A DNA stretch of 64,000 nucleotides from Cereibacter sphaeroides (GTDB lineage: Bacteria > Pseudomonadota > Alphaproteobacteria > Rhodobacterales > Rhodobacteraceae). Below are positions 51,550 to 58,599 of the stretch, piece by piece. The first letter of the stretch is position 1. The number at the start of each line of letters is the position of its first letter. Position numbers and translations under genes: made by a program. The notes under the pieces are model-generated. The model was given only the letters and a program-made list of their open reading frames with translations, was not told the DNA's origin and did no database searches. The stretch spans positions 248,001 to 312,000 of the forward strand of contig QFQS01000002.1 of NCBI GenBank assembly GCA_003243455.1, written 5' to 3'.

Positions 51550-52670
51550 TCCGGGGCTTTCTCATCTGGCTGATGCTTGGCCTGCCTGCCGCCGCGCAAA
51601 CCCCTTCGGATGTGGCGCAGGCGGCGGCAGAGGCGTCAGCCTCATTGCAGGCGGCGATTGCAGACATGCAGGCGGCGACAGGTGCGCGCGACCGTGTTGC
51701 CGTGCTGACCCAGACCATCCAGGCCTATGAAGAGGGGCTGGACGCCCTGCGCGAAAGCCTGCGCCAGGCGACGATCCGCGAAACCGCGCTGAACCTGCAG
51801 TTCCAGGCCAAGCGCGAAAGTGTCGCGCAGCTTGTCGGCGTGCTGGAATCCCTGCCTGCCGATCCCGGCCCGCTGCTGCTTCTGCACCCGACCGGGCCGC
51901 TTGGCACCGCGCGTTCCGGCATGATGTTGGCCGAGGTGACGCCCGCACTGCAGGCCGAGGCGGAAAAGCTGCGCACAGAGTTGCAGGAAATCCGCGACCT
52001 CCGCGCCATCCAGACCGCCGCAGCCGATACGCTGTCCGAAGGTCTTGCCGCCGCGCAGGACGCCCGTTCAGCGTTAAGTCAGGCGATCTCGGACCGGACC
52101 GATCTGCCGAAACGCGTGACTGACGACCCCGCCGCCCTGAAACGCCTGCTGGAAAGCGCCGAAACGCTCGACGCCTTTGCGGCGGGGCTTGCTGAGGATA
52201 CCTCGCCCGACGTGGCTGCGCCCGACGTCGCTTCGGCCAGGGGCAGCCTGCCCATGCCGGTGCTGGGCACCATCCTGCGCGGACCGAATGAGTCCGACGC
52301 GGCGGGCGTAAAACGACCCGGCCTGCTGATCGCCACGCGCCCCCGCGCGCTAGTTACGGCGCCCTGGCCTGCCACGATCCGTTACCGCGGACCGCTTCTG
52401 GACTACGGAAATGTGATGATCCTTGAGCTAGGACCGGACACTCTGCTGATACTCGCCGGTCTTGAGACCGTCTATGGTGAGGTCGGAGAGGTTGTGCCCG
52501 CAGGCGCGGCATTGGGCTTGATGGGCGGGCCGGAGGCAGTGGCGAAAGAGTTTCTCGTGGCGGCGCAAGAAGGCGGTGGCGTCGGCGGCTCCGAGACGCT
52601 TTATATGGAAATCAGGCAAGGTGCCGATCCGGTCGATCCGACCGAGTGGTTCGCCGGGGCCGGGCAATGA
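51546..52670 (+). CDS. EnvC-like murein hydrolase activator (degenerate LytM/M23 protein)
   Basis: This 374-residue exported protein has a signal peptide (MIRGFLIWLMLGLPAAAQ), a long N-terminal coiled-coil region (about 25-240, Ala/Glu/Gln rich), and a C-terminal LytM/M23-like beta domain: TAPWPATIRYRGPLLDYGNVMILELGP. The zinc ligands of active M23 peptidases (HxxxD and HxH) are missing, as in EnvC, which activates amidases rather than cutting itself. It lies between gpmI and ctpA, an arrangement common in Alphaproteobacteria. Co-transcription with gpmI is likely from the 4-bp overlap. Confidence 0.87.
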   Translation: MIRGFLIWLMLGLPAAAQTPSDVAQAAAEASASLQAAIADMQAATGARDRVAVLTQTIQAYEEGLDALRESLRQATIRETALNLQFQAKRESVAQLVGVLESLPADPGPLLLLHPTGPLGTARSGMMLAEVTPALQAEAEKLRTELQEIRDLRAIQTAAADTLSEGLAAAQDARSALSQAISDRTDLPKRVTDDPAALKRLLESAETLDAFAAGLAEDTSPDVAAPDVASARGSLPMPVLGTILRGPNESDAAGVKRPGLLIATRPRALVTAPWPATIRYRGPLLDYGNVMILELGPDTLLILAGLETVYGEVGEVVPAGAALGLMGGPEAVAKEFLVAAQEGGGVGGSETLYMEIRQGADPVDPTEWFAGAGQ

Positions 52671-52683
52671 GGTGCGTGACGCG

Positions 52684-54054
52684 ATGAAGAGATACGTGAT
52701 GGCCGCGCTGGGCGGCACGGTCGCAGGGGCTATCCTTACGACGCAGCTGGCGGGGCCGCTTATCGCGGAAGAGGCGCAGAAGACCACCTCGGTCTATGAA
52801 CAGCTCGACCTGTTCGGTGACATTTTCGAACGCATCCGCAGCCAGTATGTGGAACAGGTCGACAGCAAGAAGCTGATCGAGGCTGCGATCAACGGCATGT
52901 TGACCTCGCTTGATCCGCATTCAAGCTACCTGCCCCCGGAAGATTTCGACGACATGCAGGTGCAGACCCGCGGCGAATTCGGCGGGCTTGGCATCGAGGT
53001 CACGCAGGAGAACGGCTTCATCAAGGTCGTCTCGCCGATGGACGATACGCCTGCCGCCGAGGCGGGCATCCAGTCGGGCGACTTCATCACACATGTGAAT
53101 GGCGAAAACCTGTCTGGCCTGCTTCTGGATCAGGCGGTCGAAAAGATGCGCGGGCCGGTCGGTTCGGAAATCGTGCTGACCATCGTGCGCGAAGGTGTGG
53201 CCGATCCGTTCGACGTGTCGCTGGTGCGCGACACGATCAAGCTGACGGCGGTTCGCAGCCGGGTGGTGGGCGACGCGATCGTGCTGCGCGTCTCCACCTT
53301 CAATGACCAGACCTTCCCGAACCTTCAGGAGGGGCTGAAGAAGTCGATCGAAGAGCTTGGCGGTCTCGACAAGGCGTCGGGCATCGTGCTTGACCTGCGC
53401 AACAACCCCGGTGGCCTTCTGAACCAGGCGATCGAAGTGTCGGACGCCTTCCTTGAAAAGGGCGAGATCGTTTCGACCCGCGGACGCAACCCGCAGGATG
53501 GAGAGCGCTTCAACGCGGAACCGGGCGACCTGGCCGAAGGCAAGCCCATCGTCGTGCTGATCAACGGTGGTTCGGCCTCGGCGTCCGAGATCGTGGCCGG
53601 TGCGCTTCAGGACCACAACCGCGCGGTCGTGGTCGGCACCAAGAGCTTCGGCAAGGGGTCGGTGCAGACGCTGGTGCCGTTGCGCGGCGACGGGGCGATG
53701 CGCCTGACGACGGCACGCTACTATACGCCTTCGGGCCGCTCGATTCAGGCCCTGGGCGTTTCGCCCGACATCGTGGTACGCCAGCCGGTCAAGGCCGCTT
53801 CGGCCACCCCGGAAGCCGAGACCCCGGCACCTGACGAGACGCCGCAGCGGTCAGAGGCCGATCTGCGCGGCATCCTGTCGAACGACTCGATGACCGAGGA
53901 CGAAAAGAAGGTCTACCTGGAAGAGCAGAAGAAGGCCGAAGAGGCCGCGAAGCTGCGCGACGAGGATTACCAGTTGGCCTATGCGGTTGACATCCTGAAG
54001 GGCCTTGAAACACTGGGCCCACAGCCCACGGTCGAAGCCGAGAAGAAAGAGTAA
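52684..54054 (+). CDS. ctpA: Carboxyl-terminal processing protease (S41)
   Basis: This is a roughly 456-residue periplasmic serine protease. It has an N-terminal signal/anchor (MKRYVMAALGGTVAGAIL), a PDZ domain at about 95-175 (GGLGIEVTQENGFIKVV), and an S41 core with VLDLRNNPGGLLNQAI, INGGSASASEIVAGALQD (nucleophile Ser299 by the 25-residue spacing) and TKSFGKGSVQT (Lys324). A charged Glu/Lys-rich C-terminal tail follows. The ATG at 52684 gives a clean signal; the in-frame extension upstream is inside the EnvC-like gene. Confidence 0.95.
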   Translation: MKRYVMAALGGTVAGAILTTQLAGPLIAEEAQKTTSVYEQLDLFGDIFERIRSQYVEQVDSKKLIEAAINGMLTSLDPHSSYLPPEDFDDMQVQTRGEFGGLGIEVTQENGFIKVVSPMDDTPAAEAGIQSGDFITHVNGENLSGLLLDQAVEKMRGPVGSEIVLTIVREGVADPFDVSLVRDTIKLTAVRSRVVGDAIVLRVSTFNDQTFPNLQEGLKKSIEELGGLDKASGIVLDLRNNPGGLLNQAIEVSDAFLEKGEIVSTRGRNPQDGERFNAEPGDLAEGKPIVVLINGGSASASEIVAGALQDHNRAVVVGTKSFGKGSVQTLVPLRGDGAMRLTTARYYTPSGRSIQALGVSPDIVVRQPVKAASATPEAETPAPDETPQRSEADLRGILSNDSMTEDEKKVYLEEQKKAEEAAKLRDEDYQLAYAVDILKGLETLGPQPTVEAEKKE

Positions 54055-54061
54055 GGAAAGG

Positions 54062-54083
54062 GGCGGCCGGGCAACCGGCCGCC
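54062..54083 (+). terminator. Stable hairpin between ctpA and rppH
   Basis: GGCGGCCGG (54062-54070) and CCGGCCGCC (54075-54083) form a perfect 9-bp GC stem with a GCAA tetraloop, seven bases after the ctpA stop. It lacks a T-run (tail TTG) and ends nine bases before the rppH start, so it may act as a processing or translation-limiting hairpin rather than a terminator. Confidence 0.6.
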
Positions 54084-54092
54084 TTGCCGCCG

Positions 54093-54572
54093 ATGACCGA
54101 TGCGAAAGATCTTCCCTACCGCCCCTGCGCGGGCATCGCCCTGATCAACCCGCAAGGCTTGGTCTTTGCCGGTCGGCGCATCGACAACAGTCAGGAAGCC
54201 TGGCAGATGCCGCAGGGTGGCATCGACAAGGGCGAGACGCCCCGCCAGGCGGCAGTGCGCGAACTGGGCGAGGAAATCGGCGTCACGCCCGACCTGATCG
54301 CCTCTGTCGCAAAGACCCATCACTGGATCACCTACGACCTGCCGCCAGAACTTCTGGGCAAGGTCTGGGGCGGCAAGTATCGCGGCCAGCGCCAGAAGTG
54401 GTTCCTGTATCGCTATCTTGGCCGCGACGACCAGATCAACATCCAGACCGAACACCCCGAGTTTTCCGAGTGGCGCTGGGTCGATGCCGATGAGCTGGTC
54501 AAGGGCATCGTGCCTTTCAAGCGTGGCGTCTACGAACAGGTGATCGCCTCGTTCCGCGCCTATCTGGCCTGA
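54093..54572 (+). CDS. rppH: RNA pyrophosphohydrolase (Nudix)
   Basis: This is a roughly 159-residue Nudix hydrolase that removes pyrophosphate from the 5' end of mRNA and so starts decay. The Nudix box GGIDKGETPRQAAVRELGEEIGV is complete (glutamates of REx2EExG type). The N-terminal YRPCAGIALINPQGLVFAGRR and QKWFLYRYLG match RppH. The ATG at 54093 lacks an evident ribosome-binding site and directly follows a GC hairpin, unusual for a housekeeping gene. Confidence 0.93.
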   Translation: MTDAKDLPYRPCAGIALINPQGLVFAGRRIDNSQEAWQMPQGGIDKGETPRQAAVRELGEEIGVTPDLIASVAKTHHWITYDLPPELLGKVWGGKYRGQRQKWFLYRYLGRDDQINIQTEHPEFSEWRWVDADELVKGIVPFKRGVYEQVIASFRAYLA

Positions 54573-54600
54573 GCTGTCAAGGCTACCAGAAACCAGATGA

Positions 54601-54622
54601 CCCCCGCGGCAAACCGCGGGGG
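54601..54622 (+). terminator. Terminator hairpin of rppH
   Basis: CCCCCGCGG (54601-54609) and CCGCGGGGG (54614-54622) form a perfect 9-bp stem with a CAAA loop, 28 bp after the rppH stop. The tail CCATCCGTTTCC is only weakly T-rich. Confidence 0.7.
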
Positions 54623-54635
54623 CCATCCGTTTCCA

Positions 54636-54706
54636 AGCGAGTACCCGGCACCACGGATTGGGTGGGGGCTAAACAGTCCGCAGTACCGGGCCTAAGGTCA
54701 CTCGCT
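54636..54706 (+). ncRNA. Candidate structured RNA: three nested helices
   Basis: AGCGAGT (54636-54642) pairs with ACTCGCT (54700-54706). Inside it CCCGG (54644-54648) pairs with CCGGG (54686-54690). Innermost, CGGATTG (54654-54660) pairs with CAGTCCG (54674-54680), with one T-G wobble that is a mismatch if read on the other strand, favouring the plus strand. It lies between the rppH terminator and the DUF2794 gene. No known RNA family is recognised, so identity is open. Confidence 0.4.
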
Positions 54707-54854
54707 ACAGATTCGTTTCTGGCGGGGCTTTGCGGCGGCCAGACGGAGCGTTGGCGAATTTTCGGGGGTCATTCCAAGGCCGAAATCGGGCAAGGGCGAG
54801 TGTCGCGCCAGCGGCACACTTGATTTGATACCTGAGGTCGTCCAAGCTTGCAGA

Positions 54855-55205
54855 ATGACGGTTCAGACGCCGACACCCTTCCCCCTTGCCGCCCGCCTGT
54901 CCGAGGAGGTCTCGTTCGACCGCCGGGAACTTGGAATCATCCTGTCGCTGTACGGGCGGATGGTGGCCGCGGGCGAATGGCGCGACTACGGGATTTCCTG
55001 CCTGCGGGATCTGGCGGTATTTTCGATATTCCGTCGAACGGCCGAAAATCCGCTGTACCGCATCGAAAAGCGGCCCAGGCTGCGCGCCAGGCAACAGCTT
55101 TACGCCGTCGTCTCGATGGAGGGGCAGGTGCTGCGGCGCGGGGCCGACCTGGAGGCGGTGCTTAAGGTGCTGGAACGCAAACGCATCCGCGCCGTCGACC
55201 AGTAA
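54855..55205 (+). CDS. DUF2794 domain-containing protein
   Basis: This is a roughly 116-residue soluble protein matching DUF2794. The signature is VSFDRRELGIILSLYGRMVAAGEWRDYGIS, then LAVFSIFRRTAENPLYRIEKRP and YAVVSMEGQVLRRG. The family is restricted to Alphaproteobacteria and its function is unknown. The ATG at 54855 gives the usual family start (TVQTPTPFPLAARLSEE); an in-frame start at 54825 would add ten residues. Confidence 0.9.
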   Translation: MTVQTPTPFPLAARLSEEVSFDRRELGIILSLYGRMVAAGEWRDYGISCLRDLAVFSIFRRTAENPLYRIEKRPRLRARQQLYAVVSMEGQVLRRGADLEAVLKVLERKRIRAVDQ

Positions 55206-55214
55206 TCCAATTGA

Positions 55215-55229
55215 GGCCCGTTCCGGGCC
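55215..55229 (+). terminator. Small terminator-like hairpin after DUF2794
   Basis: GGCCCG (55215-55220) and CGGGCC (55224-55229) pair around TTC, nine bases after the DUF2794 stop. The tail ACGCCTTTCCTCTC is pyrimidine-rich but not a T-run. Confidence 0.45.
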
Positions 55230-55250
55230 ACGCCTTTCCTCTCGCCACGC

Positions 55251-55301
55251 GCCATGCGGCGCATGGCTCGGGTCTTTTTGGGTATTTGAGCCAAGAAGAA
55301 G
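55251..55301 (+). repeat. Short dispersed intergenic motif (hairpin plus TATTTGAG...AGAAGAAG), copy 2
   Basis: GCCATGC (55251-55257), GGC, GCATGGC (55261-55267) forms a hairpin, followed by TCTTTTTGGG, TATTTGAG and AGAAGAAG, ending next to the stop of the convergent gene. It shares its layout and core with the copy at 35585. Confidence 0.5.
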
Positions 55302-55302
55302 C

Positions 55303-55683
55303 TCAGAAGCGCTTGGGATCGGGTGCCGTTTCCAGGCAGTGGCGGCGGAAGGCGCGTTTCAGCATGTCGAGTTCGGCGCGCAGCAGGTCAAGTTCGGCGC
55401 GCATATCCTCTTCCATCACTACACCTGCAATGATGGTGAAGTGGCCGAGGATCCGGTCGCTGCCCGCCTCGGCCAGAAGAAAGGTCTGCACGCCTTCGGA
55501 CAAGGCGCTTGCCGGGATGGGTACGTGCACGGACCAGCCGTCGGGGCGTTGTGTGACGCTAAGGTCGGGCAGCACCCGGTTCTGGTGCCGCATCTCAAGC
55601 GCGGGGGCATCCTGGCCGCCGCTGACCAGCCCCTCCCATATGCCCGACTTGATCCGCCCGCCTTCCAGCTTTGCCTGGCGCAT
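55303..55683 (-). CDS. Conserved hypothetical protein with C-terminal coiled coil
   Basis: This is a roughly 126-residue soluble protein. The beta-rich first 90 residues include the WSVHVPIPASALSEGVQTFLLAEAG block, then IIAGVVMEEDMRAEL and a helical C-terminus of heptads (ELDLLRAELDMLKRAFRRH). The ATG (55683) follows GGAGGAGCG and lies 11 bases beyond the stop of the upstream gene, so the two are co-transcribed. Function unknown; no domain recognised. Confidence 0.75.
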   Translation of the reverse strand: MRQAKLEGGRIKSGIWEGLVSGGQDAPALEMRHQNRVLPDLSVTQRPDGWSVHVPIPASALSEGVQTFLLAEAGSDRILGHFTIIAGVVMEEDMRAELDLLRAELDMLKRAFRRHCLETAPDPKRF

Positions 55684-55694
55684 CGCTCCTCCGT

Positions 55695-56468
55695 TCAAAG
55701 TTCGGCGCGCGGGCGCCGGGTGAAGGTCAGGTCGCGCAGCGTGACCTGATTCATCTCGGGGCCTTCGAAGATCAGGTCGACCCACATCTTGTCCACGCGC
55801 TTTTCGTTCATCCTTGTATAGGCGAGGTCGAATTCCACCATCACCTCATCGTCCTGCAGCGGCAGTTCGCGCACGATCTGCTCCTGGTTCGGCCCGTGGC
55901 GGATGTTCAGCCGGGCAAAGATTTCCAGCGGCTTTTCCATTTCCACGATGGTCGTCATGCGGATCATGTGGCGCAGTTTCAGCCCGCGCACCGCCTCGTC
56001 GGGCAATTCGATGGCAAGCGACAGGAAGCTGCCGTCGAAGCCGAAGACATCCATCCGCAGCCCAAAAGGGGCAAGGTCGGATTCACGCTGGTTGCGGACC
56101 TGGCGCAGGGTCAGTTCGCTGACCCGGCAATCGTGGAAAAGCGTGGTGCCTTCGGCGATCTCGGCCTTGCTCTGCACCGAGGATTGGCCCGGAACCGGGA
56201 TGGCACCGCGCCAGACGGCGGGGCGCCAGGCCCAGTCGGTGCCCATCGGGCGCAGGATGGCGTTCGAGCCCATGACGGGCAGCGCCAGCCGCCCTTCAGC
56301 CAGATGCAGCACCCGGTCCAAGTGGCGGCGCATCGACCAGGCGCGACCGCGCAGCGCGTGCAGAGATTCAAGGTCCATCTCGCCTGCGCGATCAGCCAGC
56401 CGAGACCAGCGTCGCAATGCGCCGCGGTGCCAGAACCGGTCGATGGTCTTGTCAATTCGCCGTGCCAT
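55695..56468 (-). CDS. Conserved hypothetical protein (DUF6478-like)
   Basis: This is a roughly 257-residue protein with no signal peptide, an Arg/His-rich N-terminus, a conserved RLALPVMGSNAILRPMGTDWAWRP near residue 80, and a beta-rich body ending QVTLRDLTFTRRPRAEL. It looks like the Rhodobacteraceae DUF6478 family, although I cannot confirm the match. I chose the ATG at 56468; a TTG at 56507 is in frame. It is followed on the same strand by the coiled-coil protein. Confidence 0.7.
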   Translation of the reverse strand: MARRIDKTIDRFWHRGALRRWSRLADRAGEMDLESLHALRGRAWSMRRHLDRVLHLAEGRLALPVMGSNAILRPMGTDWAWRPAVWRGAIPVPGQSSVQSKAEIAEGTTLFHDCRVSELTLRQVRNQRESDLAPFGLRMDVFGFDGSFLSLAIELPDEAVRGLKLRHMIRMTTIVEMEKPLEIFARLNIRHGPNQEQIVRELPLQDDEVMVEFDLAYTRMNEKRVDKMWVDLIFEGPEMNQVTLRDLTFTRRPRAEL

Positions 56469-56556
56469 GCCTTTGCCGATGCCGCGCCATTGTTGCCGGA
56501 TGATCAACGGTTTTCGTTATCGCGACATTTCGATGAAGCTTCCAGCCCAAAGCCCC

Positions 56557-57768
56557 TCACGGCCCCGCCACGGCGTGAAAGGCGGCCATGGCCGACAGGA
56601 AGAAGGGTCGGCTAAGGAACTCGGGATAGGTCGAGAACTTGACCGCCACCACACGGGCATCCGTCGCGACATAGACCATCTGGCCAAAGACGCCCCGGCA
56701 CATGAAGCGGCCGCGCTGCGCATCCTCGATCCAGAATTGGTTGCGATAGCAGCCATTCGGCAGCGTCTCGCGGCTGTAGTCGTCGAACAAGCCATGTGGA
56801 CCCGACCGCGTATCCTCGACAAAGGCGCGGGGGATCACCTGGCGCCCGTCGATCTGGCCGTCGTTCAACAGGGCGATGCCGAAACGCGCCATGTCGCGCA
56901 GGGTGGCGCTGATGCCGCCGCAGGCCAGGCCATAGCCCGCGCTGTCGATGGTTATGCTGGCATCCTCGGCGCAGCCGAGCGGTTGCCAGAGGCGCTCCGA
57001 GATGATGCGGGCCAGCGGTTGCCCGGTGACGCGCTGCATCGCATGGGCAAGGATATCGGTCTCGATCGAGCGGTAATGGAACCGCGCGCCGTGTTCCGCG
57101 TCGGCTATGGTCAGGCCCAGGATCTGGTCCCAGATGCTGCGCGGCCAGTCCGAGGTATCGAAGTCGGGCGGCGGCAGCTTCCACCCGGCGGCGACGTCCA
57201 TCTTGCCTGCGTCGCTGTCGCGGTGGTGATAGGTCTCATCGAACCGCACACCCGTTGTCATGTCCATGACCTGCTGCAGCGTCGCTCCGTTCCAGGCGGT
57301 GCGCGCAAGTTCCGGCAGGTAGTCGGTGATCGGTGCTGCCGGGTCCAGCAGGCCTTCCTCGATCAGGCTGGCGGATGCGCCCGCCGTGATGGACTTCGAC
57401 ACCGATTGCAGAAGGTGCGGCGTCTGCGCATCCATGCCGTTGTGATAGCTTTCATGCAGGATCTGCCCGTCTTTCCAGACGAGCATCGCATCCGTGTAGG
57501 TCTCTTCCAGCATCTCGGCAAAGCTGGTCTGCTGGCCATCCGCGCCGCTGTAGGTCAGGTCATCCAGCCGCCCCGCCGTCTCGGGCAGTGGGGAAGGCCG
57601 CGCTGCGCGGCGGATGGCCGCGGTCGGCAGCATTTCCCGGATGTGCTGAAAGGCCCAGCGGTTCCACGGCGGCCGATCCCAGTTCAGCCGGGGAATGCGC
57701 CATTCGGCCGGAGGCGGCGAGCCGACCATGACCGGCGGCGTCGCGTCCGAGTTACGATAGCTGTCCAT
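56557..57768 (-). CDS. Serine hydrolase of the beta-lactamase / 6-aminohexanoate-dimer hydrolase family
   Basis: This 403-residue protein has no signal peptide. The SxxK motif is S122-V-S-K125 in HLLQSVSKSITAG, and a YRSIETDILAHAMQRVTG block supplies the tyrosine that NylB-like enzymes share. The N-terminal 60 residues are a family-typical extension with WNRWAFQHIREMLP. NylB-type enzymes cleave amide oligomers of nylon; family members also include penicillin-recognising and esterase types, so the true substrate is open. The start is an ATG (57768). Confidence 0.82.
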   Translation of the reverse strand: MDSYRNSDATPPVMVGSPPPAEWRIPRLNWDRPPWNRWAFQHIREMLPTAAIRRAARPSPLPETAGRLDDLTYSGADGQQTSFAEMLEETYTDAMLVWKDGQILHESYHNGMDAQTPHLLQSVSKSITAGASASLIEEGLLDPAAPITDYLPELARTAWNGATLQQVMDMTTGVRFDETYHHRDSDAGKMDVAAGWKLPPPDFDTSDWPRSIWDQILGLTIADAEHGARFHYRSIETDILAHAMQRVTGQPLARIISERLWQPLGCAEDASITIDSAGYGLACGGISATLRDMARFGIALLNDGQIDGRQVIPRAFVEDTRSGPHGLFDDYSRETLPNGCYRNQFWIEDAQRGRFMCRGVFGQMVYVATDARVVAVKFSTYPEFLSRPFFLSAMAAFHAVAGP

Positions 57769-57828
57769 GTATGTCCCCTGCCTCGCTCCATCGACAAAGG
57801 ATCGTGCCGGGAAGGGGGTGTCAACTGG

Positions 57829-58470
57829 TCACTGGGTTTGGGGTTCGCCACCAAGCGCTTCCCAGAAATCGGCGCGCAGGTTGCGATGGGGAAAGGGTTC
57901 GTCCGGCACCGGCAGGCCCAGAAAGCTGCAAAGCGGCTCCCACCCCTCGGCCACGTCGAATATCAGAAGCCGCTCGGGCGGCAGCGCGGCCCGGACGTCG
58001 TCGGTGCGCTTGCGGAAGGCGGCGATGGCCTTGTCGCGGTCATCGAAATCGCCGCCGAAGACATCCTTGCTGATCGCGTTCGCGGTGGCGTCGAGCATGG
58101 CAAAGATATGCGGCGGCAGCGGCATGTCGTGGCGGTTCTTGCACAGCTTGCCGATGGTCCTGCCAAAGCTTGCCCACCACGCGTCCTCGGGGCGCACAGT
58201 ATGGATGACCTTTGCCTCAGGGTAGGCGGCAGCCGTTTCGCGCCAGAAATGCGCGCCGGGCCAGTCTACTTGCGATCTGTAGCCTGCGAACATCCCGTCC
58301 CAGTCGACGGTCCTGCCCGCGAAGGCATCCTGCCACATCGGCACGCGCGGCGGATCGGCAATGGCTTCGTGCATATGGTGGCAGGGACCAAGGCCGAGGC
58401 GTTCCAGAGCTTCCTTCAAGGATTTGGTCCCCGTCCGGCCAAAGCCGGATCCGATGACAGCTAGAGCCAT
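57829..58470 (-). CDS. Sulfotransferase family protein
   Basis: This 213-residue protein has the N-terminal PAPS-binding loop VIGSGFGRTGTKSLKEALERLGLGPCHHM and middle DWPGAHFWRETAAAYPEAKVIHTVR, the typical arrangement of Sulfotransf_4-like proteins. Such enzymes transfer sulfate from PAPS to small molecules or sugars. It is on the same strand as ilvD and the NylB-like gene, with normal intergenic gaps. Confidence 0.85.
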   Translation of the reverse strand: MALAVIGSGFGRTGTKSLKEALERLGLGPCHHMHEAIADPPRVPMWQDAFAGRTVDWDGMFAGYRSQVDWPGAHFWRETAAAYPEAKVIHTVRPEDAWWASFGRTIGKLCKNRHDMPLPPHIFAMLDATANAISKDVFGGDFDDRDKAIAAFRKRTDDVRAALPPERLLIFDVAEGWEPLCSFLGLPVPDEPFPHRNLRADFWEALGGEPQTQ

Positions 58471-58573
58471 TTCATCCTCCCCCAGGATGGTTTGGCGGCA
58501 AGTTCACCATCCAAACCCAAGCATGAGGAGAATCACGTTCTCTGTCGAGTGGCTCGCTCGGTCAGAAACGGAA

Positions 58574-58593
58574 GGGGCGCCCTGCGGCGCCCC
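58574..58593. terminator. Intrinsic terminator downstream of ilvD
   Basis: GGGGCGCC (58574-58581) and GGCGCCCC (58586-58593) form a perfect 8-bp stem with a CTGC loop, seven bases beyond the ilvD stop. The minus-strand tail is TTCCGTTTC; the plus-strand tail is TTTGTCTT. Confidence 0.8.
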
Positions 58594-58599
58594 TTTGTC

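Noticed and set aside
54636..54706. tRNA, SRP RNA, 6S RNA or tmRNA for the structure after rppH
   Set aside because: It lacks the anticodon and T-loop of a tRNA, the SRP tetraloop region and the tmRNA tag frame, and it is far shorter than 6S RNA.
55903..58464. Long plus-strand frame opposite the DUF6478-like, NylB-like and sulfotransferase genes
   Set aside because: The three minus-strand genes have motifs and ribosome-binding sites; the plus frame has neither.
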